From NCBI GenBank assembly GCA_913757435.1, contig CAJYDM010000002.1, positions 434,001 through 498,000 on the forward strand: 64,000 nucleotides of DNA. Direction: 5' to 3'. Below are positions 35,004 to 44,198 of this stretch, one piece after another; the stretch's first letter is position 1; the number at the start of each line of letters is the position of its first letter. The notes beneath the pieces were generated by a model. That model did not search any database, was not told the origin of the DNA, and worked only from the letters and a program-made list of their open reading frames with translations. Origin of the DNA: Syntrophomonas sp. DTU019 (GTDB taxonomy: Bacteria; Bacillota; Syntrophomonadia; Syntrophomonadales; Syntrophomonadaceae). A program made the position numbers and the translations under genes.

Positions 35004-35990
35004 ATGCTGAGAATCATCAACCCCTCCGACGACCCTTATTTCAATATGGCAGTGGAAGATTACCTGGTACATACTCCCGAAATAGCCGCCGACATCTTTA
35101 TGCTGTGGCAGAATCGGCCCACTGTGGTGATAGGCCGACATCAGAACAGCAGCGCTGAGATTAATTTGCCTTTGGTACGTGAAAAAAACATCGCTGTAGT
35201 AAGACGGCTGTCAGGCGGAGGAGCGGTATACCATGACAAAGGTAATCTCAATTTCACCTTTATCACCCGTGCTCAGGGCATAGGCCTCGATTTTGCGGCA
35301 TTTTCCGGGCCGGTAATTGAAGTTTTAAGGCAGTTAGGGGTTCCGGCGGAGCACACCGGGCGTAACGATATAGTAATTTCGGGGTGCAAGTTTTCTGGTA
35401 ATGCCCAATACCGTTTCAAAACTCGCCTCATGCACCACGGCACCATCCTATGGGATTCCAACCTGGAAGATGTTGCCGAGGTCCTGCAGCCCGATGAAAG
35501 CAAGACTGTGGCCAGGGGAATAACCTCGGTGCGCAGCCGGGTTACCAATGTAGCTGAGCATCTCGATCAACCTATGCCGTTAAAGGATTTTGAACAATTG
35601 CTGATCGAGCATATATTTCGTCATAGTGGGGAAGAACAGCAAAGGGAGCTTAGCAACCTGGAACTAAGGAAAATTGAGGAACTGCGGGATAAAAAATATT
35701 CCACCTGGGAATGGAATTACGGCCAGTCTCCGCAGTACACCCAGCGCCGCAAGGCCAAATTCCCCTGGGGCAGCATGGAGGCCTTCTTGCTGGTTAAGCA
35801 GGGCAGAGTAGCGCAATGCAAGTTCTACGGCGACTTTTTCACCATAGCTGATCTGTCGGTTTTGGAAACAGCCATTGAAAACCATCCGCTGCAACAAGAA
35901 GCTATCACCACGGCGCTGCAGTCCTTGGACCCAGGCACAGTCATCCCCGGCTCCACAGTGGAACAGATCAGAAGCTTGTTGGTAGACTAA
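35004..35990 (+). CDS. lplA: Lipoate-protein ligase A
   Basis: A 328-residue lipoate ligase that activates lipoate with ATP and attaches it to E2 or GcvH. Motifs: NMAVEDYLVH, WQNRPTVVIGRHQN, VVRRLSGGGAVYHDKGNLNFTFI (the RRxSGGGAVYHD core), KFSGNAQYRFKTRLMHHGTILWDSNL, and the C-terminal WEWNYGQSPQYT of the accessory domain. Full length for a two-domain ligase. ATG 35004 follows AGAGGAG. With lpdA it forms a small lipoyl-metabolism group separated by palindrome copy 2. Confidence 0.93.
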   Translation: MLRIINPSDDPYFNMAVEDYLVHTPEIAADIFMLWQNRPTVVIGRHQNSSAEINLPLVREKNIAVVRRLSGGGAVYHDKGNLNFTFITRAQGIGLDFAAFSGPVIEVLRQLGVPAEHTGRNDIVISGCKFSGNAQYRFKTRLMHHGTILWDSNLEDVAEVLQPDESKTVARGITSVRSRVTNVAEHLDQPMPLKDFEQLLIEHIFRHSGEEQQRELSNLELRKIEELRDKKYSTWEWNYGQSPQYTQRRKAKFPWGSMEAFLLVKQGRVAQCKFYGDFFTIADLSVLETAIENHPLQQEAITTALQSLDPGTVIPGSTVEQIRSLLVD

Positions 35991-36020
35991 AGCAGGAGGC
36001 ATGGGCAGGCATGGGGACGG

Positions 36021-37646
36021 CAGACTGTGTGAAAACTAGTCCGCAGAAAAAGGAAAAAAACATATAAAAGTCGAATGATAGGGTGATAGCGAGGTGGAAT
36101 AATGGCCTACATTAAGGGCGAAGACCGCATGCAGATCACCCTTTTTCCTGAAGCGGTCGATGACTATATATCAACTGATAATCCAGTTAGGGTAATTGAA
36201 GCATTCGTTAATTCGTTGTACATGAAGGACCTCGGGTTCCAAAAAGCGGAGCCGAAAAATACTGGTAGACCTCCATATGATCCTAGGGACTTGTTAAAGC
36301 TCTACTTGTATGGTTATCTAAATCGGGTTAGATCATCTCGGAGGCTAGAGACCGAAGCCGGTCGGAATCTTGAGTTGTTATGGTTATTACGGAAGCTAAA
36401 ACCCGACTTTAAGACAATAGCTGATTTTAGGAAAGATAACCCCAAAGCCCTAAAAGGAGTCTTCAAACAGTTCACCCTGTTATGCAAAGACTGGGACTTG
36501 TATGGCAAAGAGGTCATAGCTATCGATGGTTCCAAGTTCCGAGCCAGCAATTCCAAGCGCAATAATTACAACCAAAAGAAGTTACAAAGACACTTAAAAT
36601 ATATTGACGAAAAAATTAACGGCTACTTTAATGAATTAGATAGCAACGACCAGGACGAAGCCGATATCCATATCCCCAGTGCTGAAGAGATCCAGAGGCG
36701 CATAGAAGAACTAGAAAGCCGTAAAGGTAAATATACCGCCATGAAACAGCATATGGAGCAAACCGGGGCTACAGAAGTATCGACCACTGATCCAGATGCT
36801 CGGCTAATGGCTGTTAATAATAACGGAGTAGAAGTCAGCTACAATGTACAAACGGCGGTAGACCAAAAGCATAAGCTAGTGGTAGACAGTGAAGTCATAA
36901 ACAATCCAGCTGACCAAGGGCAGCTAAGCAATATGGCTAAGCAGGCCAAAGAAGTATTGGAAGTAGACCAAATTAAAGTATTGGCCGATAAAGGATACTA
37001 CTCAACCAATGATCTAATCGAATGCGAGAAAAACCACATAGAGACCTATGTAGCCAAGCAGAGATTTACCGGTAATATAGCCAACACCGACTTTCAAGCT
37101 GACAAATTCCAATATGACCAAGAGCAAGACGTTTACCTATGCCCCGCAAAAGAGATTCTCTATCCAGGCAGAATAAGAGAAGTCAACGGAGTAAAATATC
37201 GAACCTACAAAAACTACCGGGCCTGTAAGGGCTGCCCCTTAAAGGATCAATGCACCAAAGCCCAGAAGGGCCGAACAATTAGCCGCAACCTAGCCCAGCC
37301 ATTACTGGATGAAATAGACCGCCGGACCAAGGAAAATCGAAAACTGTATGTACAAAGGCAAATGATCGTAGAACACCCATATGGAACCGTAAAAAGGGGC
37401 TTGGGTTATAGTTACTTTTTAACCAGGGGATTAGTGTCTGTAAATACGGAAAACAAGTTACATATGTTGGCCTACAACATGCGAAGAGTAATCAATATTC
37501 TGGGAGTTGAAGAAATAGTAAAAAGGCTGGCCTCAGCATAAACTGCACCAGCCTGTTTTTTATCAAAATATCACTAGTAATACTAAATGACCAGTAAAAC
37601 CTATCACGTAGTTTTGGGATCTCATCGAAAGTTCTCACACGGTCTG
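36021..37646 (+). mobile_element. IS1182-family insertion sequence, intact
   Basis: A 1626-bp element with imperfect terminal inverted repeats: left CAGACTGTGTGAAAACT at 36021 and right, read inward from 37646, CAGACCGTGTGAGAACT (15 of 17 match). The flanks carry the direct duplication ACGG (36017-36020 and 37647-37650). It holds one transposase gene. The base composition is lower in GC than the flanking genes, consistent with recent arrival. Confidence 0.88.
36102..37541 (+). CDS. IS1182-family transposase
   Basis: A 479-residue DDE transposase. The N-terminal DUF772-type region (MQITLFPEAVDDYISTDNPV, GRPPYDPRDLLKLYLYGYLN) is followed by catalytic blocks: Asp in VIAIDGSKFRASNSK, Asp in KVLADKGYYSTNDL, and Glu in MIVEHPYGTVKRGLGYSYF. 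Between them, a coiled-coil insert (about 165-215) and a CKGCPLKDQCTK Cys motif are typical of IS1182. ATG 36102 follows GAGGTGG. No frameshift or stop, so it appears active. Confidence 0.93.
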   Translation: MAYIKGEDRMQITLFPEAVDDYISTDNPVRVIEAFVNSLYMKDLGFQKAEPKNTGRPPYDPRDLLKLYLYGYLNRVRSSRRLETEAGRNLELLWLLRKLKPDFKTIADFRKDNPKALKGVFKQFTLLCKDWDLYGKEVIAIDGSKFRASNSKRNNYNQKKLQRHLKYIDEKINGYFNELDSNDQDEADIHIPSAEEIQRRIEELESRKGKYTAMKQHMEQTGATEVSTTDPDARLMAVNNNGVEVSYNVQTAVDQKHKLVVDSEVINNPADQGQLSNMAKQAKEVLEVDQIKVLADKGYYSTNDLIECEKNHIETYVAKQRFTGNIANTDFQADKFQYDQEQDVYLCPAKEILYPGRIREVNGVKYRTYKNYRACKGCPLKDQCTKAQKGRTISRNLAQPLLDEIDRRTKENRKLYVQRQMIVEHPYGTVKRGLGYSYFLTRGLVSVNTENKLHMLAYNMRRVINILGVEEIVKRLASA

Positions 37647-37752
37647 ACGGTTCTTTTGCCTGGTTTTCCCTTGGGAAACCAGGCAAAAGAACCGTCCCCA
37701 TGCCTGAAAGAACCGTCCCCATGCCTGTGCCTCCCCTGCCTCCTGCCCTGCC

Positions 37753-38607
37753 TTACGAAGTTTTGGACTTGGCGGCGGGCTTTTGCTTCTTCTTCTTAAT
37801 CTTGGAGGCGGCGTCCTTGCTTTCGACCTGGCGGCTCTGCTGAGAGAGGCGCACACTTTCACGCAAGGCCTCCATCAGATCCACGATATTGCTGGTCTGA
37901 GCGGGCTGATCCGGAGTGACCAACTCCTGATCGTTTACCTTGGCAGTGATCAATTCCCATAAGGCCTGGCGATAATCATCCTGATATTTTTCCGGGTCAA
38001 AGTGCGAAGACAGATTCTCAATCAGGCTAACTGCCATCTTAACTTCATTTTCATGCAATGCATCCTCGTTGACCCCTGATGACAGGGAGGCCGCAGAGCG
38101 GATCTCGTCGGGGTAAAAAATGGTCTCCAGGAGAAGCCACTTTTCTTTTATGCGCAGCACCGCCAGGGCTGATTTGCTTCGGATAACCACTTTGGCTATG
38201 GCTATTTTACCGGTTTCTCTCATAGCCTTTACCAGGAGGGCATAAGCCTTCTCACCACCGGGGCTGGCCTGTAAATAATAGCTTTTGTCAAAATAGATGG
38301 GGTCTACCTCCGATAGTTCCACAAAATCTAGTATGTCCACAGTTTTGGTGTTCACCGCCGGAATGCGCTCCAGGTCCTCGTCGGCTATCACCACCCAGCT
38401 GCCTTTTTGGTACTGATAGCCGCGCACGATTTCATCAGTCTTGATCTCTTTCTGGCAGCGGGGGCAATATTTGCGATATTCAATCGGCCCCAGGCACTCC
38501 TTGTGCAGGTAATTGAACTTGATATCTTTATGTTCGGTGGCAGCATACATGTTGACCGGGATGTTCACCAGGCCGAAGCTGACGGCGCCTTTCCACAGAG
38601 TCTTCAT
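37753..38607 (-). CDS. ku: Ku protein (bacterial NHEJ)
   Basis: A 284-residue bacterial Ku homodimer subunit: MKTLWKGAVSFGLVNIPVNMY at the start, HKECLGPIEYRKYCPRC, VVIADEDLERI, FVELSEVDPIYFDKSYYL and VIRSKSALAVLRI, all typical of the Ku core ring. The C-terminus is a Lys/Ala-rich tail (about residues 262-284), as in other bacterial Ku proteins that bind DNA. It binds double-strand ends and recruits LigD. No ligase D gene is in the window. The stop sits 8 bp from palindrome copy 3. Confidence 0.94.
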   Translation of the reverse strand: MKTLWKGAVSFGLVNIPVNMYAATEHKDIKFNYLHKECLGPIEYRKYCPRCQKEIKTDEIVRGYQYQKGSWVVIADEDLERIPAVNTKTVDILDFVELSEVDPIYFDKSYYLQASPGGEKAYALLVKAMRETGKIAIAKVVIRSKSALAVLRIKEKWLLLETIFYPDEIRSAASLSSGVNEDALHENEVKMAVSLIENLSSHFDPEKYQDDYRQALWELITAKVNDQELVTPDQPAQTSNIVDLMEALRESVRLSQQSRQVESKDAASKIKKKKQKPAAKSKTS

Positions 38608-38707
38608 ATTTGGATCACCTACCCTTGCCTATTTGAATTAGCATTGAATAGACTGCAGGTAATTATGCTTGTTGCAGCGAAAAAGTAAGTAGTTGGCAGG
38701 CAGTGTA

Positions 38708-38736
38708 TTGTCAGGGGATGCTTTTTAAGTTATATT
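38708..38736 (+). promoter_or_regulatory. Sigma-A-type promoter
   Basis: TTGTCA (38708-38713) and TATATT (38731-38736) with a 17-bp spacer, 45 bp upstream of the CofE-like gene, in the divergent region shared with ku. Confidence 0.6.
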
Positions 38737-38780
38737 GTTCGAGGGTTCTATATAGCTGTTAGGAGGGGAAGGGATATTAC

Positions 38781-39965
38781 ATGAGTAGATTGCCAGATTA
38801 TATTGGGGTATCTGCGTTTGGCCTCAAGATGGGGGTTATTGTACCCGGCAGCGACGTAGTCTCAATGGTATGCGAAGTACTGCAGAAGTGCGACCAGGAT
38901 GGTTTATTGGATGACGGAGATACAGTGTGTGTAACTGAGTCGGTGGTGGCCCGGGCACAGAACAATTATGTAACCATAGAAGATATTGCTTCAGATGTAA
39001 GGACTAAGTTGGGGATAGGGCCTGCAGGACGGATAGGGGTGCTTTTCCCTATACTGAGCCGCAACCGTTTTTCCCTTATCCTTAAAGGTTTGGCTGCTGC
39101 GGTGCCCGAAGGTGAAGTCGTGATTCAGTTTTCCTATCCGGCCGATGAGGTTGGCAACCAACTGCTGCCCTACGATTTTCATGAAACTTTGGGAAAATGC
39201 GAAGGCGAATTGATTCTTATGGAGGATATCGGGGAGCAACGCTTTCTGCATCCGGTTACCCAGGTGGATTATATCGCCCTGTATGAAGACATCGTGAATC
39301 AGCAGGGAGCAGCCTGTCAGATTATACTGTGCAACGACCCGTTGCATTTGGTCAGCTACGAATTGGACGGAGTAATAGTGTCCAATGTCCATCAGCGCTT
39401 TCGCACCCAGGCTAAGCTGATTAAGCACGGGGTGAATTGCATCACCCTGCAGGACATATGCAACAGCGGTGCGGGCAGCTGGTCTGAATGGGGCGTGCTG
39501 GGCAGTAACCTATCATCCGGGAATAAACTTAAACTGGCTCCGCGCGATTGCGATCTCCTGGCCGATCAAATCCAAACACTGGTGGAAAAGGATATGAATA
39601 AAAAGATAGAGGTCATTATTTACGGTGACGGGGCTTATTGCGATCCCTCCACCGGGATCTACGAGCTGGCCGACCCCCAGCCGGCCTTCGGTATGACGAA
39701 AGGACTGCGCGGCAAATACCGTGAAGGCCTGAAATACAAATACCTGGTAGATAAGATGCTGGATGAGGGTTATGACATCGACACCATTGCCCAGCACATT
39801 GAGGAACGCAAAGAGGAACAGTTCGACCGCAGCAGTATTGAGACTGAAGGGACCACTCCCAGGAAATCGGAGGATCTTTTATCCAGTCTGGCGGATTTAA
39901 TCAGCGGTTCAGCCGATGCCGGCACCCCGTGCATTTTAATCAAGGGATTCCTGCAGAGGAATTAG
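38781..39965 (+). CDS. CofE-like protein (F420-0:gamma-glutamyl ligase family)
   Basis: A 394-residue protein resembling the CofE/F420-0:gamma-glutamyl ligase fold: VCVTESVVARAQNNYV near residue 50, IGVLFPILSRNRFS, LGSNLSSGNKLKLAPRD, and IEVIIYGDGAYCDPSTGIYELADPQP, which matches metal and nucleotide segments of that family. True CofE is about 250 residues; this longer Firmicute version occurs in organisms that may lack F420, so the substrate is uncertain. ATG 38781 follows AGGAGGGG. A terminator follows directly. Confidence 0.7.
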   Translation: MSRLPDYIGVSAFGLKMGVIVPGSDVVSMVCEVLQKCDQDGLLDDGDTVCVTESVVARAQNNYVTIEDIASDVRTKLGIGPAGRIGVLFPILSRNRFSLILKGLAAAVPEGEVVIQFSYPADEVGNQLLPYDFHETLGKCEGELILMEDIGEQRFLHPVTQVDYIALYEDIVNQQGAACQIILCNDPLHLVSYELDGVIVSNVHQRFRTQAKLIKHGVNCITLQDICNSGAGSWSEWGVLGSNLSSGNKLKLAPRDCDLLADQIQTLVEKDMNKKIEVIIYGDGAYCDPSTGIYELADPQPAFGMTKGLRGKYREGLKYKYLVDKMLDEGYDIDTIAQHIEERKEEQFDRSSIETEGTTPRKSEDLLSSLADLISGSADAGTPCILIKGFLQRN

Positions 39966-39990
39966 AATTCAATAAGCAAACGAAATACTG

Positions 39991-40025
39991 GCCATTTTCC
40001 GAGCAATTCGGGAAATGGCTTTTTT
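39991..40025 (+). terminator. Rho-independent terminator
   Basis: GCCATTTTCC (39991-40000) pairs with GGGAAATGGC (40010-40019) and is followed by TTTTTT. Ends the CofE-like transcript. Confidence 0.85.
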
Positions 40026-40194
40026 ATGCCAGGAAAGCGGGGGTGATATTCAGGTTCACGCTCCAGTATATCAGGGCAACCAAAGGCGTGCCAGTCGCCC
40101 TGCGAATAGGATAGGCAAGCCTTACGCCCAAGCCTGCCAGATGGTAAAACTTACTTACCGGTGGCGATACTATAAACTGTGCAAGTGCTTACGT

Positions 40195-40212
40195 CTATAC
40201 ATTGATGTATAG
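40195..40212. promoter_or_regulatory. Perfect 18-bp palindrome upstream of a PRC-barrel gene
   Basis: CTATACAT-TG-ATGTATAG is a perfect inverted repeat with 8-bp arms in the 260-bp gap between the terminator and the PRC-barrel gene. It could be a repressor operator or small hairpin. Nothing else in the gap is recognisable. Confidence 0.45.
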
Positions 40213-40287
40213 GCAGGATTTTGCATTTCTATGTCAAATATTCTTGTACATGATCATTAATTTGGCCTGAGAGTGAGGTGAACCTGG

Positions 40288-41007
40288 TTGAAAAAGGGCT
40301 TTTCATTATTGGGACTGCCGGTTATCTCCATAAAAGAAGGCAAGGAAGCGGGGCGGGTCATTGACCTTTTGGTGGCTCCTAAAGGCCTTAAACTGGAGTT
40401 CTTGCTGGTGGGTCGGCAAAGCAAATATATAGACCTGCGCTTGCTGGCTTTCTCTCAGGTAGTAGGCCTGGGCCAGTATGCGGTCACAGTGGAAACCGAA
40501 GCACAACTGCAGCAGATCGAAGCGGTGCCAGCGGTCAGAGACTGCCTGGAGGCGAGCGTTGATATTATGGACAAAATGGTGCTGACCCGCAGCGGTAATC
40601 TGGAGGGCTTGATTGCCGATCTATTCTTTGATGAAAAAAATGGGTCTATTGTGAGAATGGATTACAAGGATTTGCATAATGACATGGAGTTGCAGAGTAT
40701 TGACAGCAGGGAGATCATCAGTCTGGGCCAGGATGTGCTGTTCGTGAAAGACCGCCGTCAGGCGCATGCCAAAGCCGCCCCAGAGACCGTTCCCGCCATC
40801 CCTACCACGGCAACGCAGAAGAGATCAGGGGCTTTGCTGTTCAAACAGAAGCAGCGCCAATTTTTAATGGGCAAAGAGGTGCAGAAAGACATCCGCGACA
40901 GGCACAATCAGGTGATAATTCCCCGGGGCACGGTGGTAACCGGCGAAGTGCTGGATGTGGCCGAAGGCCATGATCGTTTCAGTGAACTCACCCAATGGGC
41001 AAAATGA
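40288..41007 (+). CDS. PRC-barrel domain protein
   Basis: A 239-residue protein with two PRC-barrel-like beta modules (LGLPVISIKEGKEAGRVIDLLV, residues about 7-75; MVLTRSGNLEGLIADLFFD, about 90-150) and a C-terminal basic region with KDIRDRHNQVIIPRGTVVTGEVLD. PRC barrels bind RNA-processing or photosynthetic partners in other bacteria; the role here is unknown. The start TTG 40288 follows GTGAGGTG. A second PRC-barrel protein is at 45334, so this genome uses the fold more than once. Confidence 0.8.
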   Translation: MKKGFSLLGLPVISIKEGKEAGRVIDLLVAPKGLKLEFLLVGRQSKYIDLRLLAFSQVVGLGQYAVTVETEAQLQQIEAVPAVRDCLEASVDIMDKMVLTRSGNLEGLIADLFFDEKNGSIVRMDYKDLHNDMELQSIDSREIISLGQDVLFVKDRRQAHAKAAPETVPAIPTTATQKRSGALLFKQKQRQFLMGKEVQKDIRDRHNQVIIPRGTVVTGEVLDVAEGHDRFSELTQWAK

Positions 41008-41075
41008 ATGGTATCTGAATCAAACCCGGACTTGTGATATAATTATCAGAGCATCATTAGGGGAGGTCAGACCGC

Positions 41076-41180
41076 ATGGAAGATCTGATAAAAATCGTTA
41101 AAATGGAAAGCATTCGCACTATTGTCTGGGTGGCAATAGCTATGGCGATAGCCGTAGGGTTATACTACCTGGTGTGGTAG
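41076..41180 (+). CDS. Small single-span membrane protein (34 aa)
   Basis: Short gene with AGGGGAGG 10 nt before ATG 41076 and TAG at 41178. Residues: MEDLIKIVKMESIRTIVWV, then an Ala/Ile/Val/Tyr membrane segment ending LYYLVW. One transmembrane helix and a clean terminator downstream (41191) support expression. A TATAAT lies at 41038-41043. Function unknown. Confidence 0.5.
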   Translation: MEDLIKIVKMESIRTIVWVAIAMAIAVGLYYLVW

Positions 41181-41190
41181 GGTTAGACTG

Positions 41191-41233
41191 AAAAGGGCGG
41201 GGGAATCCTTAAGGGATTATCCCCGCTTTTGTA
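41191..41233 (+). terminator. Rho-independent terminator
   Basis: GCGGGG and AATCC (41197-41208) pair with GGATT and CCCCGC (41214-41226), with a small internal bulge, followed by TTTT. Ends the small membrane protein transcript. Confidence 0.75.
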
Positions 41234-41252
41234 TTTTTGGTTGGTAACAATA

Positions 41253-41281
41253 TTGACAGTTAACATCATTTAACATATACT
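41253..41281 (+). promoter_or_regulatory. Sigma-A promoter of csoR-trxA
   Basis: TTGACA (41253-41258) and TATACT (41276-41281) with the ideal 17-bp spacer. Confidence 0.85.
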
Positions 41282-41295
41282 AACAGAAATCAAAT

Positions 41296-41312
41296 ATACC
41301 CAAGGGGGGTAT
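41296..41312. promoter_or_regulatory. CsoR-type operator
   Basis: ATACCCAAGGGGGGTAT has ATACCC/GGGTAT arms around a G tract, the form of CsoR/RcnR-family operators. It covers the likely transcription start region of csoR, implying autorepression relieved by metal or another ligand. Confidence 0.7.
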
Positions 41313-41322
41313 TTAGTTACAC

Positions 41323-41592
41323 ATGGAAAAAGATGCAGTGCGAAATGACTTGTTGCTCCGATTAAGGCGTATTGAAGGTCAGGTGCGCGGGCTGCAGCGC
41401 ATGATCGAAACCGAAGCTGAATGCGGCCAGATTCTCAATCAGGTGGCGGCAGTCCGGGCGGCCTTGAATAAAGTGGGTATGATTATGTTTCAACACCATT
41501 CCCGGGACTGCATCATCAAAGCTACCGCCCCGGATGGGAAACCGGAGAGTATTGATGAAATTGTCAACCTGTTGGGAAGACTAATCAAATAA
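41323..41592 (+). CDS. csoR: CsoR-family metal/thiol-sensing repressor
   Basis: An 89-residue all-helical DUF156 repressor (LRRIEGQVRGLQRMIETEAECGQILNQVAAVRAAL). The Cu(I)-type ligands are present: Cys in EAECGQ and then HHSRDC, giving a C-H-C pattern. Tetrameric, it binds the operator overlapping its own promoter. trxA follows 22 bp downstream in the same transcript, suggesting a metal- or thiol-stress response. Copper pumps are not in the window, so the metal could differ. Confidence 0.9.
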   Translation: MEKDAVRNDLLLRLRRIEGQVRGLQRMIETEAECGQILNQVAAVRAALNKVGMIMFQHHSRDCIIKATAPDGKPESIDEIVNLLGRLIK

Positions 41593-41614
41593 ATATTAAG
41601 GAGGGTAAGCCATT

Positions 41615-41941
41615 ATGAGTAATGTGATGGAATTAAATGAGGGTAATTTCGAATCCCAGGTGGTTCAAGCCGGGATTCCGGTATTGGTAGATTTCTGGGC
41701 GCCGTGGTGCGGACCTTGCCGTATGGTGGGACCGATCGTGGAAGAATTGGCGCAGGATTATCAAGGCCGCATGCAGGTGGCTAAGCTGAATGTAGACCAG
41801 AACCAGGACCTTTCCCTGCGTTTTAATGTGCGCAGCATCCCCACCCTGCTGTTCTTCAAGGACGGTCAGGAAGTAAAGCGCATCGTGGGCGCGCAGGGCA
41901 AAGCCCAACTACAGAAGGTGGTAGACGAAGTACTGGGATAA
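41615..41941 (+). CDS. trxA: Thioredoxin
   Basis: A 108-residue thioredoxin with VLVDFWAPWCGPCRMVGPI, active-site WCGPC at residues about 31-35, the cis-Pro RSIPTLLFFKDG and a Lys/Gly-rich C-terminus. Cytosolic disulfide reductase. ATG follows AAGGAGGG. Co-transcribed with csoR, so expression is probably released together under metal or thiol stress. Confidence 0.95.
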   Translation: MSNVMELNEGNFESQVVQAGIPVLVDFWAPWCGPCRMVGPIVEELAQDYQGRMQVAKLNVDQNQDLSLRFNVRSIPTLLFFKDGQEVKRIVGAQGKAQLQKVVDEVLG

Positions 41942-42033
41942 ATAGAAAATGACCATGCGAATGGCAACAGGGTGTTAGTCTTTTGACAAGACGCCGAGGT
42001 TTGGGGAATTTCGCCGCAGAAGCACATGCGCAG

Positions 42034-42063
42034 AGGGGTGTCAGTGTATTAGCCGACACCCCT
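42034..42063. terminator. Hairpin between convergent trxA and a small minus gene
   Basis: AGGGGTGTC (42034-42042) pairs with GACACCCCT (42055-42063). Followed by GCTTGATTTATT on the plus strand. Probable weak bidirectional terminator. Confidence 0.5.
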
Positions 42064-42070
42064 GCTTGAT

Positions 42071-42310
42071 TTATTCCTCCAGAAGTGACAGCAATTCTTC
42101 CTGGCTTAGGAAAAGGCGGCCCTCCTCCAAACAATCCAGCAAGCGAGTGATGATATCCCTTACCGCATAACCTTCTTCACCGGGCTGAGGCTGATAATCG
42201 CAGCGGTGATTATCTTCAGTTCCCGCCAGATATTGGCAGTCTCGACATACTAGTCCCAGCACCGAAGTTTGCATCATCGGGCAGTAGTTGAAATAACGTA
42301 GGTCGATCAA
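42071..42310 (-). CDS. Small Cys-containing protein downstream of rarA
   Basis: A 79-residue protein, unrecognised. It starts at TTG 42310 with a perfect AAGGAGGTG, 17 bp after rarA. Cys residues in NYCPMM, CRDCQYL and HRCDYQ could bind a metal; the C-terminal half is a helical acidic segment (LLDCLEEGRLFLSQEELLSLLEE). It is co-transcribed with rarA. No function can be assigned. Confidence 0.6.
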   Translation of the reverse strand: MIDLRYFNYCPMMQTSVLGLVCRDCQYLAGTEDNHRCDYQPQPGEEGYAVRDIITRLLDCLEEGRLFLSQEELLSLLEE

Positions 42311-42327
42311 GTTGTCACCTCCTTGGG

Positions 42328-43656
<1,329 letters not shown>

Positions 43657-43936
43657 GGAACTCCATCCTATAGAATTTCTGCGAAGCGCATGTGCTTTGG
43701 TCCAAAGGTGATCTTCCTTCGTAATCAAGGAAAGGTAATATAACCTTCATCCTGACACACCCCGGTTTGCTACACCGTATACCCCCGTGTAGTCGAAGGG
43801 TGACTGCCTGTAGTAAACCGCCTGTCTTAATAAATCTTAGGCCTAAACTGCAGGCTAACGCAATCATTATTTGCAATCCCTCCTGGTGTCCAGGCTGATT
43901 TTCAGATGTCCACTTCCGGCCTTGCCAAACCATGAT

Positions 43937-43963
43937 TTGACCAAGGTCGGCAACTGGTATAAT
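43937..43963 (+). promoter_or_regulatory. Possible mnmA promoter
   Basis: TTGACC (43937-43942) and TATAAT (43958-43963), spacer 15 bp, a little short. It would give a leader of about 230 nt before mnmA. Confidence 0.4.
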
Positions 43964-44020
43964 GTGATATTGGTTGTTACTAATAATTGTAAGGGCAGCA
44001 TAACCTGCATGCTCGGCATT

Positions 44021-44096
44021 CATAACCAGGGTTAAGCATTAACCTAGAAAATCAAGGAATTCTGAAATTCCACCAACCTTTCAGGCCATGGTTATG
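44021..44096 (+). promoter_or_regulatory. Three-way-junction-like structured leader upstream of mnmA
   Basis: Outer stem CATAACCA (44021-44028) / TGGTTATG (44089-44096); inside it two perfect hairpins, GGTTAA-GCA-TTAACC (44030-44044) and GGAATT-CTGA-AATTCC (44056-44071). It does not match a riboswitch that I know. The rest of the 540-bp rarA-mnmA gap shows nothing else. Confidence 0.4.
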
Positions 44097-44198
44097 ACGA
44101 AAATAAGGGACAAGTTGGGTTTGCTATCCTTAATGGGAAGCAGGCCACTCAGGTTAAGTGTTTCTGGAAATCTAAGGTCAAAAGCAGGAGGTGTGGCG

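Larger units (their letters stand above)
35992..37745. repeat. GGGGACGG palindromic repeat, copy 3, split by an insertion sequence
   Basis: Left remnant 35992-36020 reads GCAGGAGGCA...GGCATGGGGACGG; the rest resumes at 37651 as TTCTTTTGCCTGGTTTTCCC and the right arm to CCCCATGCC, then a second partial unit and outer TGCCTCCTGC. Joining the two sides over one ACGG restores a long palindrome like copies 1 and 2. It lies between convergent lplA and the Ku gene. Confidence 0.85.

Noticed and set aside
39991-40290. Riboswitch between the CofE-like and PRC-barrel genes
   Set aside because: No conserved core of a known class (cyclic-di-GMP, cobalamin, TPP) could be matched; only a terminator and a short palindrome were supported.
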